64,000 bases of DNA from Methylocystis sp. (GCA_016178015.1 JACOUB010000024.1:16135-80134), one strand, 5' to 3'. Positions 51,012 to 60,109 are shown, numbered from the stretch's first letter. The notes: generated from the sequence alone by a model not told the origin. Program-made: numbers and translations.

Positions 51012-52439
51012 GTGAAGGTTCTCGCCGCTTTCTTTGCCAACACCCTCGCTAATTTCGTCATCGGCCTGCTGGTCGCCAAATTTCTTGGCCCTGAGGAATA
51101 CGGGCGATTCGCGCTGTCGTTCGCCATTGCGGCCTTTGTCCAGATGGCGGTGTTCGATTGGCTGCGTCTTTCGGCGACGCGGTTTTATTCGGAGCGGGCG
51201 CGCGCGCGCGAGCCGGTCATCCGCGCGACGCTCGATACGGCCTTTGCCGTCCTCGCCGTTGCGCTCGCCATCGGCACGGCGCTGTTTGCCTTGTTCGGCC
51301 CCACTCTCGATTTCCCTGGCCTGCTGATCATTCTCGCCCTCGTCACCGCGATGGCCAACGGGCTGTTCGACTATTCCACCGCCCTGGTGCGCGCGCGGTT
51401 CCGGGATCGGCTCTATGGCCGGCTGGTCGTCGTCAAGAACATTCTCTCGTTCGCGCTCACGGGCGGCGGGGCTTTTCTCTTTCACTCCGCCGGCATGGCC
51501 TTGGCCGGCAGCATCGCCAGTCTGCTGGGCACGGTGATCACCGCTCGCGCCGCCTTGACGGACGACGACGCCGGCCCCACGCGCGCCCGTCTCGAGACCG
51601 CACGAACGTTGATCGCCTATGGCGCGCCGATCATCGCCGCCAACCTGTTTTATCAATCGATACCGCTCGCCGCGCGCAGTTTCGTCGCCAATTTTTACGG
51701 GTTCGCCGAAACCGGCCAATTCTCCCTGGCTTTCGACCTCGGCATTCGCGCCGTTCAGGCGTTGGGTTCGGCGCTCGACGTGGTCTTGTTCCAAATAGCC
51801 GTGGCGGCGCACGAGCAGCATGGTTCCGCCAAGTCGAGGGAACAGATCGCTCGCAACATGAGCATCGTCGTCGCATTTCTGCTGCCGGCCTGCGTTGGGG
51901 TCTTTTTCGTCCTGCCGTCAGTCGAGCAACTGATCGTGCCGCAGCAGTATCGCGGCCCCTTCGGCCATTATCTTAGCTTGCTGTTGCCGGGCCTGTTCGC
52001 GATGGCGCTCGTTCAATACGCAATCAACCCGGTGTTTCAGATCGCCAAGAAGACCGCTCCGCTGATCGCCGCCGCCGCGGTCGCCGTCGCCGCCGGGTTG
52101 CTGCTCGCGCTTGTCTTGCCGCGCGGCGTCGACGCATCCAGCGTCGCGCTGGCTCAGTGCGGCGCCTACATCGTCGCCTTCGGGACCCTCATTGTCTTCG
52201 CCGCCCGCGCCAAGCCCCAGTGGCCGCGGGCGCGCGATATTCTCGCTTCGGTCGTGGCGACGGCCGCCATGGCGGCGGCGCTCCAGCCCATGCGCCAGCT
52301 GACGCCGGGGCTGGCGACCCTCTGCCTCGAGGTCGCGGCTGGAATCGTGGTCTATGGCGGCTTGACGCTTGTCTTCGATACGGCCGGCCTGCGCACTCTC
52401 GCCGTCGCCCGGCTGCGTCTCATATCGGCCAGAGCGTGA
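51012..52439 (+). CDS. Oligosaccharide/lipopolysaccharide flippase (Wzx-like)
   Basis: A 475-aa membrane protein with a GTG start and about 12-14 membrane segments. It begins FFANTLANFVIGLLVAKFLG followed by PEEYGRFALSFAIAAFVQM, the start typical of Wzx/MATE-like polysaccharide transporters of the MOP superfamily. It probably flips lipid-linked glycans across the inner membrane. No glycosyltransferase cluster surrounds it, so the substrate is unknown. Confidence 0.82.
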   Translation: MKVLAAFFANTLANFVIGLLVAKFLGPEEYGRFALSFAIAAFVQMAVFDWLRLSATRFYSERARAREPVIRATLDTAFAVLAVALAIGTALFALFGPTLDFPGLLIILALVTAMANGLFDYSTALVRARFRDRLYGRLVVVKNILSFALTGGGAFLFHSAGMALAGSIASLLGTVITARAALTDDDAGPTRARLETARTLIAYGAPIIAANLFYQSIPLAARSFVANFYGFAETGQFSLAFDLGIRAVQALGSALDVVLFQIAVAAHEQHGSAKSREQIARNMSIVVAFLLPACVGVFFVLPSVEQLIVPQQYRGPFGHYLSLLLPGLFAMALVQYAINPVFQIAKKTAPLIAAAAVAVAAGLLLALVLPRGVDASSVALAQCGAYIVAFGTLIVFAARAKPQWPRARDILASVVATAAMAAALQPMRQLTPGLATLCLEVAAGIVVYGGLTLVFDTAGLRTLAVARLRLISARA

Positions 52440-52549
52440 CCATTGTCGGAAAAGGCTGCATTGGCTCGCCACGCGACTGGCTCTTCATGCAACGTGATAG
52501 GGTGCGCGTCTGGCCGGAGTCTGTTGCAAAGCGGCCGGGAGAGTGTGCG

Positions 52550-53257
52550 ATGGTAATGCCGCTTCACGATGACAGCCCGCTGAAATATGTGCGGCGGCCA
52601 TGGGTCAACTGGACCCTCATCGCATCGAATATCGCGGTGTTTGCCGTCGTTTACAGCGAATCCTTGGGCGATCCGCTGACCGTGACGCGCGGTTTCGGGC
52701 TCATACCGGCCGTTCTGTTCGGCGACGCCACCCTTGCCAAATGGATCGTTTCGCCGCCCGCGCCCGTCACGCTCGTCACCAGTCTGTTCTTTCATTCAGG
52801 CTTCGCCCATCTCGTAGGCAACATGTTGTTTCTTATGGTTTTTGGTGATAATATAGAAGATGCGATGGGCTCCGCTCGCTATCTCGTCTTCTATTTGCTG
52901 TGCGGCGTCGGCGCCGGTCTCGCTTTCGCCTATGCCTCGCCGCATACGATCACACCGCTGGTCGGGGCGTCCGGCGCCATCTCCGGCGTTTGCGCCGCCT
53001 TTTTGCTGCTCTATCCGCGTTCCAGCATTTTCGGTCTGGTGGGGGGCATATTGCCGATCCATGCGCCCGCCTTCCTGTTCGTCGGCACATGGATCGCGCT
53101 GCAATTCCTGAATGCTTTTTCCGGCGACCACGGCCATGTCGGTTGGTGGGCGCATGTGGGCGGGATCGTCAGCGGCCTCCTGCTGACCCCTTTGTTCAAG
53201 CGCAAGAGCGTGCGGCTGTTCGGCCCGCCCCCTTGGAAAGGCCCTTGGGAGACTTGA
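52550..53257 (+). CDS. Rhomboid family intramembrane serine protease
   Basis: A 235-aa protein with six or so membrane segments. The rhomboid catalytic Ser is in GASGAISGVCAAFLLLYPRS and the catalytic His in GWWAHVGGIVSGLLL. The conserved Asn/His region is FFHSGFAHLVGNMLFLMVFG with DNIEDAMG. It cleaves membrane proteins within the bilayer; substrates are unknown. ATG 52550 is chosen; ATG 52556 is possible. Confidence 0.9.
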   Translation: MVMPLHDDSPLKYVRRPWVNWTLIASNIAVFAVVYSESLGDPLTVTRGFGLIPAVLFGDATLAKWIVSPPAPVTLVTSLFFHSGFAHLVGNMLFLMVFGDNIEDAMGSARYLVFYLLCGVGAGLAFAYASPHTITPLVGASGAISGVCAAFLLLYPRSSIFGLVGGILPIHAPAFLFVGTWIALQFLNAFSGDHGHVGWWAHVGGIVSGLLLTPLFKRKSVRLFGPPPWKGPWET

Positions 53258-53398
53258 CCGTTTGACTTGAGCGGAGGCGCCGGTTACCAGAACGGCAATC
53301 TTTGTCGATCGCGCGGCGCGAGGCGGGCGCGCATGGTCGAAGGGTCCTTGCATGTTTGCGCTTTGCGGTCGCCGCTCCAGCCGGGGGCTTTCGGCGAA

Positions 53399-53505
53399 AG
53401 GGGCGCCCCTCACCCGGTCGCCTCGGCGCGACCCTCTCCCTTTGGAAGAGGGTCGCGCCGAGGCGAGCTGATTATCCGGATTTCGTGTGACGCGCCGGGA
53501 GTTGC
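53399..53505. repeat. Palindromic repeat with conserved tail upstream of etfB
   Basis: A perfect 19-bp inverted repeat (53419-53437 and 53447-53465, beginning CGCCTCGGCGCGACCCTCT) follows CCCCTCACCCGG. Next comes the tail CTGATTATCCGGATTTCGTG, shared with the copies at 13.75 and 24.84 kb. It ends a few bases before the etfB start. Confidence 0.8.
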
Positions 53506-53508
53506 GTG

Positions 53509-54258
53509 ATGAAGATACTCGTCCCCGTCAAACGGGTGGTCGATTATAACGTCAAAATCCGAGTCAAGGCTGATGGATCGGGCGTCGATCTCGCCAACGT
53601 CAAGATGTCGATGAATCCTTTCGACGAGATCGCCATCGAGGAGGCTCTACGACTGAAGGAAGCCGGCAAGGCGAGTGAGGTGGCGCTCGTTTCGATCGGG
53701 CCGCCGCAAACCGTCGAGACCGTTCGCACCGGACTCGCCATGGGAGCCGACCGCGGCATTTTGATTACGGTCGAAACGCCGCCGGAGCCGCTGGCCGTCG
53801 CCAAGCTCCTCGCCAAGGTCGTGGCGGAGGAAAATCCCGGGCTGGTCATCATGGGCAAGCAGGCGATCGACGACGATTGCAATCAGACCGGCCAGATGCT
53901 CGCGGCGCTGCTCGGCTGGGGGCAGGGCACGTTCGCCTCCAAGGTCGAACTCGGCGAGGCATCGGTCGACGTAACGCGCGAAGTCGACGGCGGCCTCCAG
54001 ACGGTGACGTTGAGGCTGCCGGCCGTCATAACGACCGACCTGCGTCTCAACGAGCCTCGCTACGCCAGTCTGCCCAATATCATAAAGGCCAAGAAGAAAG
54101 AGATCGTCGTGAAGACCTCAGTCGATTACGGAATCGACGTAACGCCTCGCCTCGAGGTGCTCAAGACGGCCGAGCCGCCGACGCGCAAGGCCGGCGTGAA
54201 GGTCGGTTCGGCGGCCGAACTGGTCGCTAAGCTCAGGAACGAAGCGGGGGTTCTCTAA
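53509..54258 (+). CDS. etfB: Electron transfer flavoprotein beta subunit
   Basis: Small ETF subunit (249 aa) that binds AMP and, with EtfA, carries electrons from acyl-CoA dehydrogenases to the quinone pool. [20 protein letters not shown] at the start, [21 protein letters not shown] and the signature [20 protein letters not shown] are conserved. ATG 53509 is preferred to the GTG one codon upstream. etfA starts directly after its stop. Confidence 0.95.
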   Translation: MKILVPVKRVVDYNVKIRVKADGSGVDLANVKMSMNPFDEIAIEEALRLKEAGKASEVALVSIGPPQTVETVRTGLAMGADRGILITVETPPEPLAVAKLLAKVVAEENPGLVIMGKQAIDDDCNQTGQMLAALLGWGQGTFASKVELGEASVDVTREVDGGLQTVTLRLPAVITTDLRLNEPRYASLPNIIKAKKKEIVVKTSVDYGIDVTPRLEVLKTAEPPTRKAGVKVGSAAELVAKLRNEAGVL

Positions 54259-55203
54259 ATGACGGCGCTCCTCATCGCAGAGACCCATGAAGCCGCGCTC
54301 GCTCCGGCCACTGCAAAGGCATTGACGGCGGCGCTGGCGCTCGGCGGACCGGTGCACGTGCTGGTCGCCGGCGCAAACGTTGGCTCGGCGGCGAAGGCCG
54401 CCGCCAAACTGGCTGGCGTCGAAAAAGTATTGGTCGCCGACAGCCCGCTTTACGCTCACGGACTCGCGGAGCCCATGGCGGCGCTCATCGTCAGCCTCGC
54501 CGGTTCCTATGACGCGATCATCGCGCCGTCGACGAGTTCGAGCAAGAACGTGCTGCCGCGCGTCGCGGCGCTGCTCGACGTGATGCAGGTTTCCGACGTC
54601 ATCAAGGTCGTTGCCGCCGACACGTTCGAGCGGCCGATCTATGCCGGCAACGCCATCCAGACGGTGCGCGCGCAAGACGCCAAGAAGGTGATCACGGTGC
54701 GCACGGCCGCCTTCGCCGCCACCGGGGAAGGAGGCGCCGCGGCGATCGAGGCCGTTGCGGCCAATGGCGATCCTGGCGTTTCCAGCTTCAAGAGCGAAGC
54801 GCTGGCCAAATCCGAGCGGCCGGAGCTCACCGCCGCCAAGGTCGTCATCTCGGGCGGCCGCGGTCTGCAGAGCGCGGCGAATTTTGCGACCTATATCGAA
54901 CCCCTGGCGAGCCGGCTTGGCGCCGCAATCGGCGCCTCGCGCGCCGCGGTCGACGCCGGCTATGCGCCCAACGATCTCCAAGTTGGCCAGACGGGCAAGG
55001 TTGTCGCGCCCGATCTCTACATCGCCGTCGGCATTTCCGGGGCGATTCAGCATCTCGCCGGCATGAAGGATTCGAAGGTCATCGTCGCCATCAACAAGGA
55101 CGAGGAAGCCCCGATCTTCCAGGTCGCCGATTACGGTCTGGTGGGGGATCTTTTCACGGTCCTGCCCGAATTGAACGACGAATTGGCGAAAGCCGGCCGG
55201 TGA
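54259..55203 (+). CDS. etfA: Electron transfer flavoprotein alpha subunit
   Basis: Large ETF subunit (314 aa), FAD-binding. The C-terminal FAD domain shows VGQTGKVVAPDLYIAVGISG with AIQHLAGMKDSKVIVAINKD and PIFQVADYGLVGDLF. Immediately follows etfB with no gap. The next gene is a 3-hydroxybutyryl-CoA dehydrogenase, 215 bp away, so the region serves fatty-acid or C4-acyl metabolism. Confidence 0.95.
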   Translation: MTALLIAETHEAALAPATAKALTAALALGGPVHVLVAGANVGSAAKAAAKLAGVEKVLVADSPLYAHGLAEPMAALIVSLAGSYDAIIAPSTSSSKNVLPRVAALLDVMQVSDVIKVVAADTFERPIYAGNAIQTVRAQDAKKVITVRTAAFAATGEGGAAAIEAVAANGDPGVSSFKSEALAKSERPELTAAKVVISGGRGLQSAANFATYIEPLASRLGAAIGASRAAVDAGYAPNDLQVGQTGKVVAPDLYIAVGISGAIQHLAGMKDSKVIVAINKDEEAPIFQVADYGLVGDLFTVLPELNDELAKAGR

Positions 55204-55418
55204 GAAAGCTTCCGCGCCTCCTTCATTGTTGGTCGTAGCGCCAGGGCGCCGGGCAATGAAGGCCGCCACTGGAATGTTGAAAGCCGAACGCTAGCCTATC
55301 GAGAGCGCGCGCTTTACTCGGTTTGCCGGTTTTCACGCGGCCCGATAGCGCGCTATACTCGGTATGGGACGGTCTCGCATGATGATGCGCGCGTCTTCTT
55401 GCAGGTGGTGTCTCAAGG

Positions 55419-56300
55419 ATGAGCTTGGAAATTCGCAAAATCGGCATCGTCGGCGCCGGCCAGATGGGCAAAGGCATCGCCCAGGTCTGTGCGCTCGCGG
55501 GTTACGATGTCGCGCTCAATGACGTCTCGCCGGAGAAGATCGCCGCGGGCGTCGACGGCGTCGGCGCGATGATGGGCCGGGCCGTCGAGCGCGGGCAGAT
55601 TGACGCCGCGGCGCGCAAGGCCGCGCTGGCGCGCGTCAGCCCTGCGCCGAGCCTGCAGGCGCTCGGCGATTGCGATCTCATTATCGAAGCGGCCACCGAG
55701 AACGAAGAGATCAAGCGCACGATCTTGGTCGATCTCTGTCCGACGCTGAAACCAGGCGCCATCATCGGCACGAACACGTCCTCGATCTCGATCACGCGGC
55801 TGGCGTCCGTCACCGACCGGCCGGAGCGGTTCATCGGCGTTCATTTCATGAATCCGGCGCCGCGCATGCAGTTGGTGGAGCTCATTCGCGGCATCGCCAC
55901 CGAGGACAAAACGTTCGAGGCGGCGAAGCAATTCATCGCCAAACTCGGCAAGACCATTACGGTCTCGGAAGATTTTCCGGCCTTCATCGTCAACCGCATC
56001 CTGCTGCCGATGATCAACGAGGCCGTCTATACGCTCTATGAGGGGGTAGGCTCCGTCGAGGCGATCGACACGGCGATGCGGCTCGGCGCCAACCATCCGA
56101 TGGGGCCGTTGCAGCTCGCCGATTTCATCGGGCTCGACGTTTGTCTCTCGGTGATGCAAGTGCTGCACGAAGGGCTCGCCGATTCGAAATATCGGCCCTG
56201 CCCGCTGCTCGTCAAATATGTCGAGGCCGGCTGGCTGGGCCGCAAAACAGAGCGCGGCTTTTACGATTACCGCAGCGGAACGCCGGTGCCGACAAGGTGA
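55419..56300 (+). CDS. hbd: 3-hydroxybutyryl-CoA dehydrogenase
   Basis: NAD(P)-dependent dehydrogenase of 293 aa. The Rossmann motif is IGIVGAGQMGKGIAQVCALA, the catalytic region GVHFMNPAPRMQLVELIRG (His, with Asn downstream in FIVNRILLPMINEA), and the C-terminal domain has GANHPMGPLQLADFIGLDV. Interconverts acetoacetyl-CoA and 3-hydroxybutyryl-CoA. Downstream of etfBA. A strong inverted repeat follows its stop. Confidence 0.92.
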   Translation: MSLEIRKIGIVGAGQMGKGIAQVCALAGYDVALNDVSPEKIAAGVDGVGAMMGRAVERGQIDAAARKAALARVSPAPSLQALGDCDLIIEAATENEEIKRTILVDLCPTLKPGAIIGTNTSSISITRLASVTDRPERFIGVHFMNPAPRMQLVELIRGIATEDKTFEAAKQFIAKLGKTITVSEDFPAFIVNRILLPMINEAVYTLYEGVGSVEAIDTAMRLGANHPMGPLQLADFIGLDVCLSVMQVLHEGLADSKYRPCPLLVKYVEAGWLGRKTERGFYDYRSGTPVPTR

Positions 56301-56306
56301 GCGGAG

Positions 56307-56370
56307 GCGCGCCTAAAGGCGCGCGGTCCATATGAGACCCACTTCCTGGACCGCGAGCCTTTAGGCTCGC
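56307..56370. repeat. Inverted repeat between hbd and trmD
   Basis: Left arm 56307-56330 and right arm 56347-56370 pair over 24 nt with two mismatches. It is the same family as the repeat in imuB (17850-17905). Both mismatches lie in the inner hairpins. Each inner hairpin stays self-complementary (GCGCGCC/GGCGCGC on the left, GCGAGCC/GGCTCGC on the right). It lies between two convergent genes and could terminate both. Confidence 0.85.
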
Positions 56371-56380
56371 ACAGTCTTCT

Positions 56381-57076
56381 TCAATCGCGCGTCTTGCGAT
56401 CGGCCGCCAGCAGATCCGGGCGGCGTTCGCGCGTCAGGCGCAGCGCCTGCTCATGGCGCCACTGCGCAATTTTTGCGTGATCGCCGCAAAGCAGGACGTC
56501 GGGGATGACGCGCCCCTCGAAGTCGCGCGGACGCGTATAGTGCGGATATTCGAGCAGCGTCGCCTCGAAGCTCTCCTCGTGGCCGGAGGCTTCTTCGCCC
56601 ATCACCCCGGGCAGCAGGCGCACGCAAGCGTCGATCAGGGCGAGCGCGGCGATCTCGCCGCCCGACAGCACGTAATCGCCGATCGACACCTCTTCTAGCG
56701 CGCGCGCTTCGATAACGCGTTGGTCGACGCCCTCGAAGCGTCCGCACACAACGATCGCGCCGCCGCCGGCGACGAGTTGGCGAATTCTAGCTTGCGTGAG
56801 CGGCGTCCCGCGTGGGCTCATCAGCAGGCGCGGGCGTTCGTCGTCCAAGGCGGCGGCGTCGATGGCGGCGGCCAGCACGTCGGCGCGCATGACCATGCCG
56901 GGGCCGCCGCCGGCCGGCGTATCGTCCACGGCGCGGTGACGTCCGAGCCCATGCTCGCGGATTTGCCGCGTCTCGAGTTCCCATACGCCGCGCGAAAGCG
57001 CGTCGCCGGAAAGCGACAGGCCGAGCGGCCCCGGAAACATTTCCGGAAACAGGGTGAGAACCGTCGCGCGCCACAT
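56381..57076 (-). CDS. trmD: tRNA (guanine37-N1)-methyltransferase TrmD
   Basis: SPOUT-class methyltransferase (231 aa) making m1G37. ATG 57076 gives the standard start [20 protein letters not shown]. The trefoil-knot SAM site is seen in [15 protein letters not shown] with [20 protein letters not shown]. It follows rimM after a 164-bp gap filled mainly by a transposon-like repeat (57155-57267) that reaches into rimM. Confidence 0.95.
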   Translation of the reverse strand: MWRATVLTLFPEMFPGPLGLSLSGDALSRGVWELETRQIREHGLGRHRAVDDTPAGGGPGMVMRADVLAAAIDAAALDDERPRLLMSPRGTPLTQARIRQLVAGGGAIVVCGRFEGVDQRVIEARALEEVSIGDYVLSGGEIAALALIDACVRLLPGVMGEEASGHEESFEATLLEYPHYTRPRDFEGRVIPDVLLCGDHAKIAQWRHEQALRLTRERRPDLLAADRKTRD

Positions 57077-57154
57077 GCGCGACCTATCGCATGCAGACGC
57101 CTTTCCGCGAAAGCGCAAATTGGCGAGATACGAAAACGGGTTGATTACTTCGGC

Positions 57155-57267
57155 GTCATTCCCGGCGTTCGCGTGAGCCGAACGACCGGGAAACCAGGGG
57201 CCAACGCGCCAAACTCCGCCTTCGACCCTGGATTCTAAGGTCAGGCCTTCGGCCTGCCGGGAATGAC
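57155..57267. repeat. MITE-like element spanning the rimM 3' end
   Basis: A 113-bp element bounded by perfect 12-bp inverted ends GTCATTCCCGGC (57155-57166) and GCCGGGAATGAC (57256-57267). Its right end supplies the last codons (DVIPGRPKA) and stop of rimM. It otherwise fills the rimM-trmD gap. No transposase is present; the layout fits a small non-autonomous element. Confidence 0.8.
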
Positions 57268-57873
57268 ATCCGGTTCATCCGCCTCCGCCGGCGGCGCGAC
57301 GACGACGCGGCCGCCCGCGATGTCGACGACGGGAACGAAGGCCTTTGTGAAAGGCAGCAGCATCGTCTCGCCCTCTAGCGGCTGGATCTCCAGAATGTCG
57401 CCCGCGCCGAAATTGCGGACGGCGACGACGCGGCCGAGCGCCGCGCCTTGAAGCGTTTCGGCTTGCAGCCCCTCGAGGTCGGCGAGATAGAATTCGTCGT
57501 CATCCGGAGCGGGCAGAGCCGCGCGCGGAAGATAGAGGGTCAGGCCGGCAAGCTTCTCGGCCTGCGATCGATCGCCCACCCCTTCGACGCGCGCAACGAA
57601 CATATTTTTGCTCAGCGGGCGCAGCGACGCGATCACCAAACGGCGGGCGCCGCTTGCATCGACGAGCGGTCCGTAAGTCGAGATCGCCGCCGGCTCAGCG
57701 GTGAAGCTCTGCAAGCGGACTTCGCCGCGCACGCCATGCGCCGCGCCGAACCGTCCGAGCAGGACCAGGCCCTTGTTCGGCGGCGCGCGTTTCGCAGTCG
57801 CCCTCGTGCTTCGAGACGCCTGCTGCGCAGGCTCCTCAGCATGAGGGAGGGGGTTGGTCTGCAACTTCGTCAC
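57241..57873 (-). CDS. rimM: Ribosome maturation factor RimM with repeat-derived ends
   Basis: RimM (210 aa) assists 30S assembly and binds S19. The core starts at about residue 35 with [19 protein letters not shown] and includes the PRC-barrel region [12 protein letters not shown]. The GTG start overlaps the rpsP stop (GTGA). Residues about 9-26 ([18 protein letters not shown]) are the translation of a palindromic repeat. No ATG, GTG or TTG lies between that repeat and the core, so it must be translated. The last nine residues come from a second, unrelated repeat. Confidence 0.9.
   Translation of the reverse strand: MTKLQTNPLPHAEEPAQQASRSTRATAKRAPPNKGLVLLGRFGAAHGVRGEVRLQSFTAEPAAISTYGPLVDASGARRLVIASLRPLSKNMFVARVEGVGDRSQAEKLAGLTLYLPRAALPAPDDDEFYLADLEGLQAETLQGAALGRVVAVRNFGAGDILEIQPLEGETMLLPFTKAFVPVVDIAGGRVVVAPPAEADEPDVIPGRPKA
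57801..57846. repeat. Palindromic repeat within the rimM N-terminus
   Basis: TGCTTCGAGACGCCTGC...GCAGGCTCCTCAGCATGAGG-type palindrome, the same family as the pair at 27478-27596. It is read through in rimM between its only start codons and the conserved core. Confidence 0.85.
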
Positions 57874-58214
57874 GCCGCCGGGGTCGCCGCGGTCGCGGCG
57901 GCGGCGCGCTCTTGCGCCTTCTTCTTGGGCAGCGCCTTCTGCGGATTGTTGCGCGCTTCGCGCTTGCCGACGCCGACGCTCTCCAACAGCCGCGCCACGC
58001 GATCGGTCGGCAAGGCGCCCTTGGCGATCCAGCTTTTGGCCTTGTCGGCGTCGAGCACGAGACGGTCGTTCGCATCCTTGGCCTTCAGCGGATCGAACGT
58101 GCCGAGCTTCTCGATGAAGCGGCCGTCGCGGGGGCTACGCGAATCGGCGACGACGACGCGATAAAAGGGACGCTTCTTGGCGCCGCCGCGGGAGAGACGA
58201 ATCTTGAGGGACAT
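57870..58214 (-). CDS. rpsP: 30S ribosomal protein S16
   Basis: S16 (114 aa): [20 protein letters not shown] start, [15 protein letters not shown], and [20 protein letters not shown]. The last 25 or so residues are an Ala/Lys-rich tail common in alphaproteobacteria. First gene of rpsP-rimM-trmD. A heptad hairpin lies just upstream, between this gene and ffh. Confidence 0.97.
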   Translation of the reverse strand: MSLKIRLSRGGAKKRPFYRVVVADSRSPRDGRFIEKLGTFDPLKAKDANDRLVLDADKAKSWIAKGALPTDRVARLLESVGVGKREARNNPQKALPKKKAQERAAAATAATPAA

Positions 58215-58231
58215 GAGTTTTTCCTTTTGTT

Positions 58232-58309
58232 AGAGCGAATAGCGAGTAGCGAGTAGCGAATAGAAAAAGGTGATTCTTCTATTCGCTACTCGCCATTCTC
58301 TATTCGCCT
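58232..58309. repeat. Heptad-period hairpin D
   Basis: Left arm (58232-58263) of GCGAATA/GCGAGTA heptads and a right arm (58280-58309) of the complementary words ending at the ffh stop codon. Nearly the same sequence as hairpin B at 729-790. Located between ffh and rpsP, it could process or terminate the ffh transcript. Confidence 0.8.
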
Positions 58310-59856
58310 CACTTCTTCTTCCCAAACGGATTCAATCCGCTCAAGAAACCGCCGCCGCCGAGGCCGGGGAGGCCAGGCTTGGGGGCGAACGCCGCCGCCG
58401 GCGGCGCCTGTGGGATGCGGGCGCCCGGTCCGCCCGACGGCGGCGCGGCGCCGCCTCCGAGCTTTTTCTGCAATTGGGCGAGGTCATCGGCGGAGGGCAT
58501 TTTCATTGCGCCCATGCCCATCATCTGCGCCGCTCGGCCCATCATGCCGCCGCGTTTGCCGCCGCCCGCGGCCTTCACCATGTCGGCCATCTGGCGGTGT
58601 TGCTTCAACAGCTTGTTGATCGCTTCGACCTTGACGCCGGCGCCCGCCGCAATGCGCCGTTTGCGCGAGGCCTTGAGAATGTCGGGGTTGCGCCGCTCCT
58701 TGGGCGTCATGGACAAGATGATGGCCCGTTGCCGCTTGAACATCTTGTCGTCGAGACCCGCCGAGGCGATCTGATCCTTGATTTTGGCGACGCCGGGCAA
58801 CAATCCCATGATGCCGCCGAAGCCGCCGATCTTCTCCACGTGCGCCAGTTGATCGGCGAAGTCTTGCAGATCGAACTTGCCTTTGGCCAGACGCTCGGCG
58901 GCGCGTTGCGCCTGTTGGGCGTCGACCGCGGCGGCGGCCTTTTCCACGAGAGCGACGATGTCGCCCATGCCCAAGATGCGGTTGGCGATGCGCGCCGGCG
59001 AGAATTCGTCGAGCGCGTCCATTTTTTCGCCCGAGCCGATGAGCTTGATCGGCTTGCCGGTGACGGCGCGCATGGAGAGCGCCGCGCCGCCGCGTCCATC
59101 GCCGTCGACGCGCGTCAGCACGATGCCGGTGAGGCCGACGCGCTCGTCGAAACTCTTGGCGAGATTGACCGCGTCTTGTCCGGTGAGCGCGTCGGCGACC
59201 AGCAGGATTTCGTGCGGGCGGGCGGCCTGCTTGATGTCCGCCATCTCTTGCATCAGCGGCTCGTCGATGTGGGTGCGCCCGGCGGTGTCGAGCAGCACCA
59301 CGTCGTAGCCGTGCAGGCGTGCTGTCTCCTCGGCGCGCTTGGCGATCTTGATGGGCGTCTGGCCGGCGACGATCGGCAGCGTATCGACCTCGACCTGGCG
59401 GCCGAGCACGGCGAGTTGCTCTTGCGCGGCGGGGCGCTTCACGTCGAGCGAGGCCATCAGCACGCGCTTCTTGTGACGCTCCGTGAGGCGCTTGGCGATC
59501 TTGGCCGTCGTCGTCGTCTTGCCGGCGCCTTGCAGGCCGACCATCATGATGGCGACCGGCGCGGGCGCGTCGAGATCGATCGCTTCCGCCGTCGAACCCA
59601 GGGTCTCGACCAGCACGTCGTTGACGATCTTGACCACCATCTGGCCGGGCGTGACCGACTTGACGACCCCGGCCCCGACGGCGCGCTCGCGCACCTTGTC
59701 CGTAAAGGACCGCACGACATCGAGCGCCACATCCGCCTCGAGCAGGGCGCGCCGCACCTCGCGCAAGGCCTCCGCGACGTCGGCCTCGCTGAGGGCGCCG
59801 CGCCGCGTGAGCTTGTCGAATATGCCGGAGAGCTTGCCGGAAAGGCCCTCGAACAT
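58309..59856 (-). CDS. ffh: Signal recognition particle protein Ffh
   Basis: SRP54 GTPase (515 aa) targeting nascent membrane proteins. ATG 59856 gives the standard MFEGLSGKLSGIFDKLTRRG start. The G domain has MMVGLQGAGKTTTTAKIAKR, DTAGRTHIDEPLM and LTRVDGDGRGGAALSMRAVT. The M domain is Met-rich (MMGRAAQMMGMGAMKM), and a Gly/Pro-rich tail ends in GKKK. Flanked on both sides by heptad hairpins. Upstream of rpsP in the same direction. Confidence 0.97.
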   Translation of the reverse strand: MFEGLSGKLSGIFDKLTRRGALSEADVAEALREVRRALLEADVALDVVRSFTDKVRERAVGAGVVKSVTPGQMVVKIVNDVLVETLGSTAEAIDLDAPAPVAIMMVGLQGAGKTTTTAKIAKRLTERHKKRVLMASLDVKRPAAQEQLAVLGRQVEVDTLPIVAGQTPIKIAKRAEETARLHGYDVVLLDTAGRTHIDEPLMQEMADIKQAARPHEILLVADALTGQDAVNLAKSFDERVGLTGIVLTRVDGDGRGGAALSMRAVTGKPIKLIGSGEKMDALDEFSPARIANRILGMGDIVALVEKAAAAVDAQQAQRAAERLAKGKFDLQDFADQLAHVEKIGGFGGIMGLLPGVAKIKDQIASAGLDDKMFKRQRAIILSMTPKERRNPDILKASRKRRIAAGAGVKVEAINKLLKQHRQMADMVKAAGGGKRGGMMGRAAQMMGMGAMKMPSADDLAQLQKKLGGGAAPPSGGPGARIPQAPPAAAFAPKPGLPGLGGGGFLSGLNPFGKKK

Positions 59857-59872
59857 GGGTTTTCTCCTTCGG

Positions 59873-59945
59873 GGCAATCGGCAGTGGGCAGTCGGCGGTC
59901 GCCAAATGGCGACTTAGATCGCTACTGCCGACCGCCTATTGCCGA
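59873..59945. repeat. Heptad-period hairpin E
   Basis: The left arm is built of CGGCAAT/CGGCAGT/GGGCAGT/CGGCGGT heptads. A short GTCGCCA-AA-TGGCGAC inner hairpin follows, and the right arm carries complementary words ending TATTGCCG. It lies 17 bp upstream of the ffh start, so it would be in the ffh leader if transcribed. Confidence 0.7.
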
Positions 59946-60109
59946 CGGCCGCCTTCAAAGCAAAAACGCGCCCGGGGGCGCATCGCGCTGCCGGACGTTG
60001 GCCTTTCGCCTCGGGGCGAATAGACTTGGTTCAGGACATCTCTGACGAGATTTGCGGTTTTCTAGGCGCGATGGGGATGGGAGTCAACGAAAAGGGCAAG
60101 TCGAGAACC

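Noticed and set aside
53267..53509. 80-codon ORF upstream of etfB
   Set aside because: It consists mostly of the palindromic repeat and its tail, so it is not likely to be a real gene.
58270..60045. A 591-codon plus-strand ORF opposite ffh
   Set aside because: Antisense shadow of ffh; composition is His/Arg/Gly-rich as expected from reverse reading of a high-GC gene.
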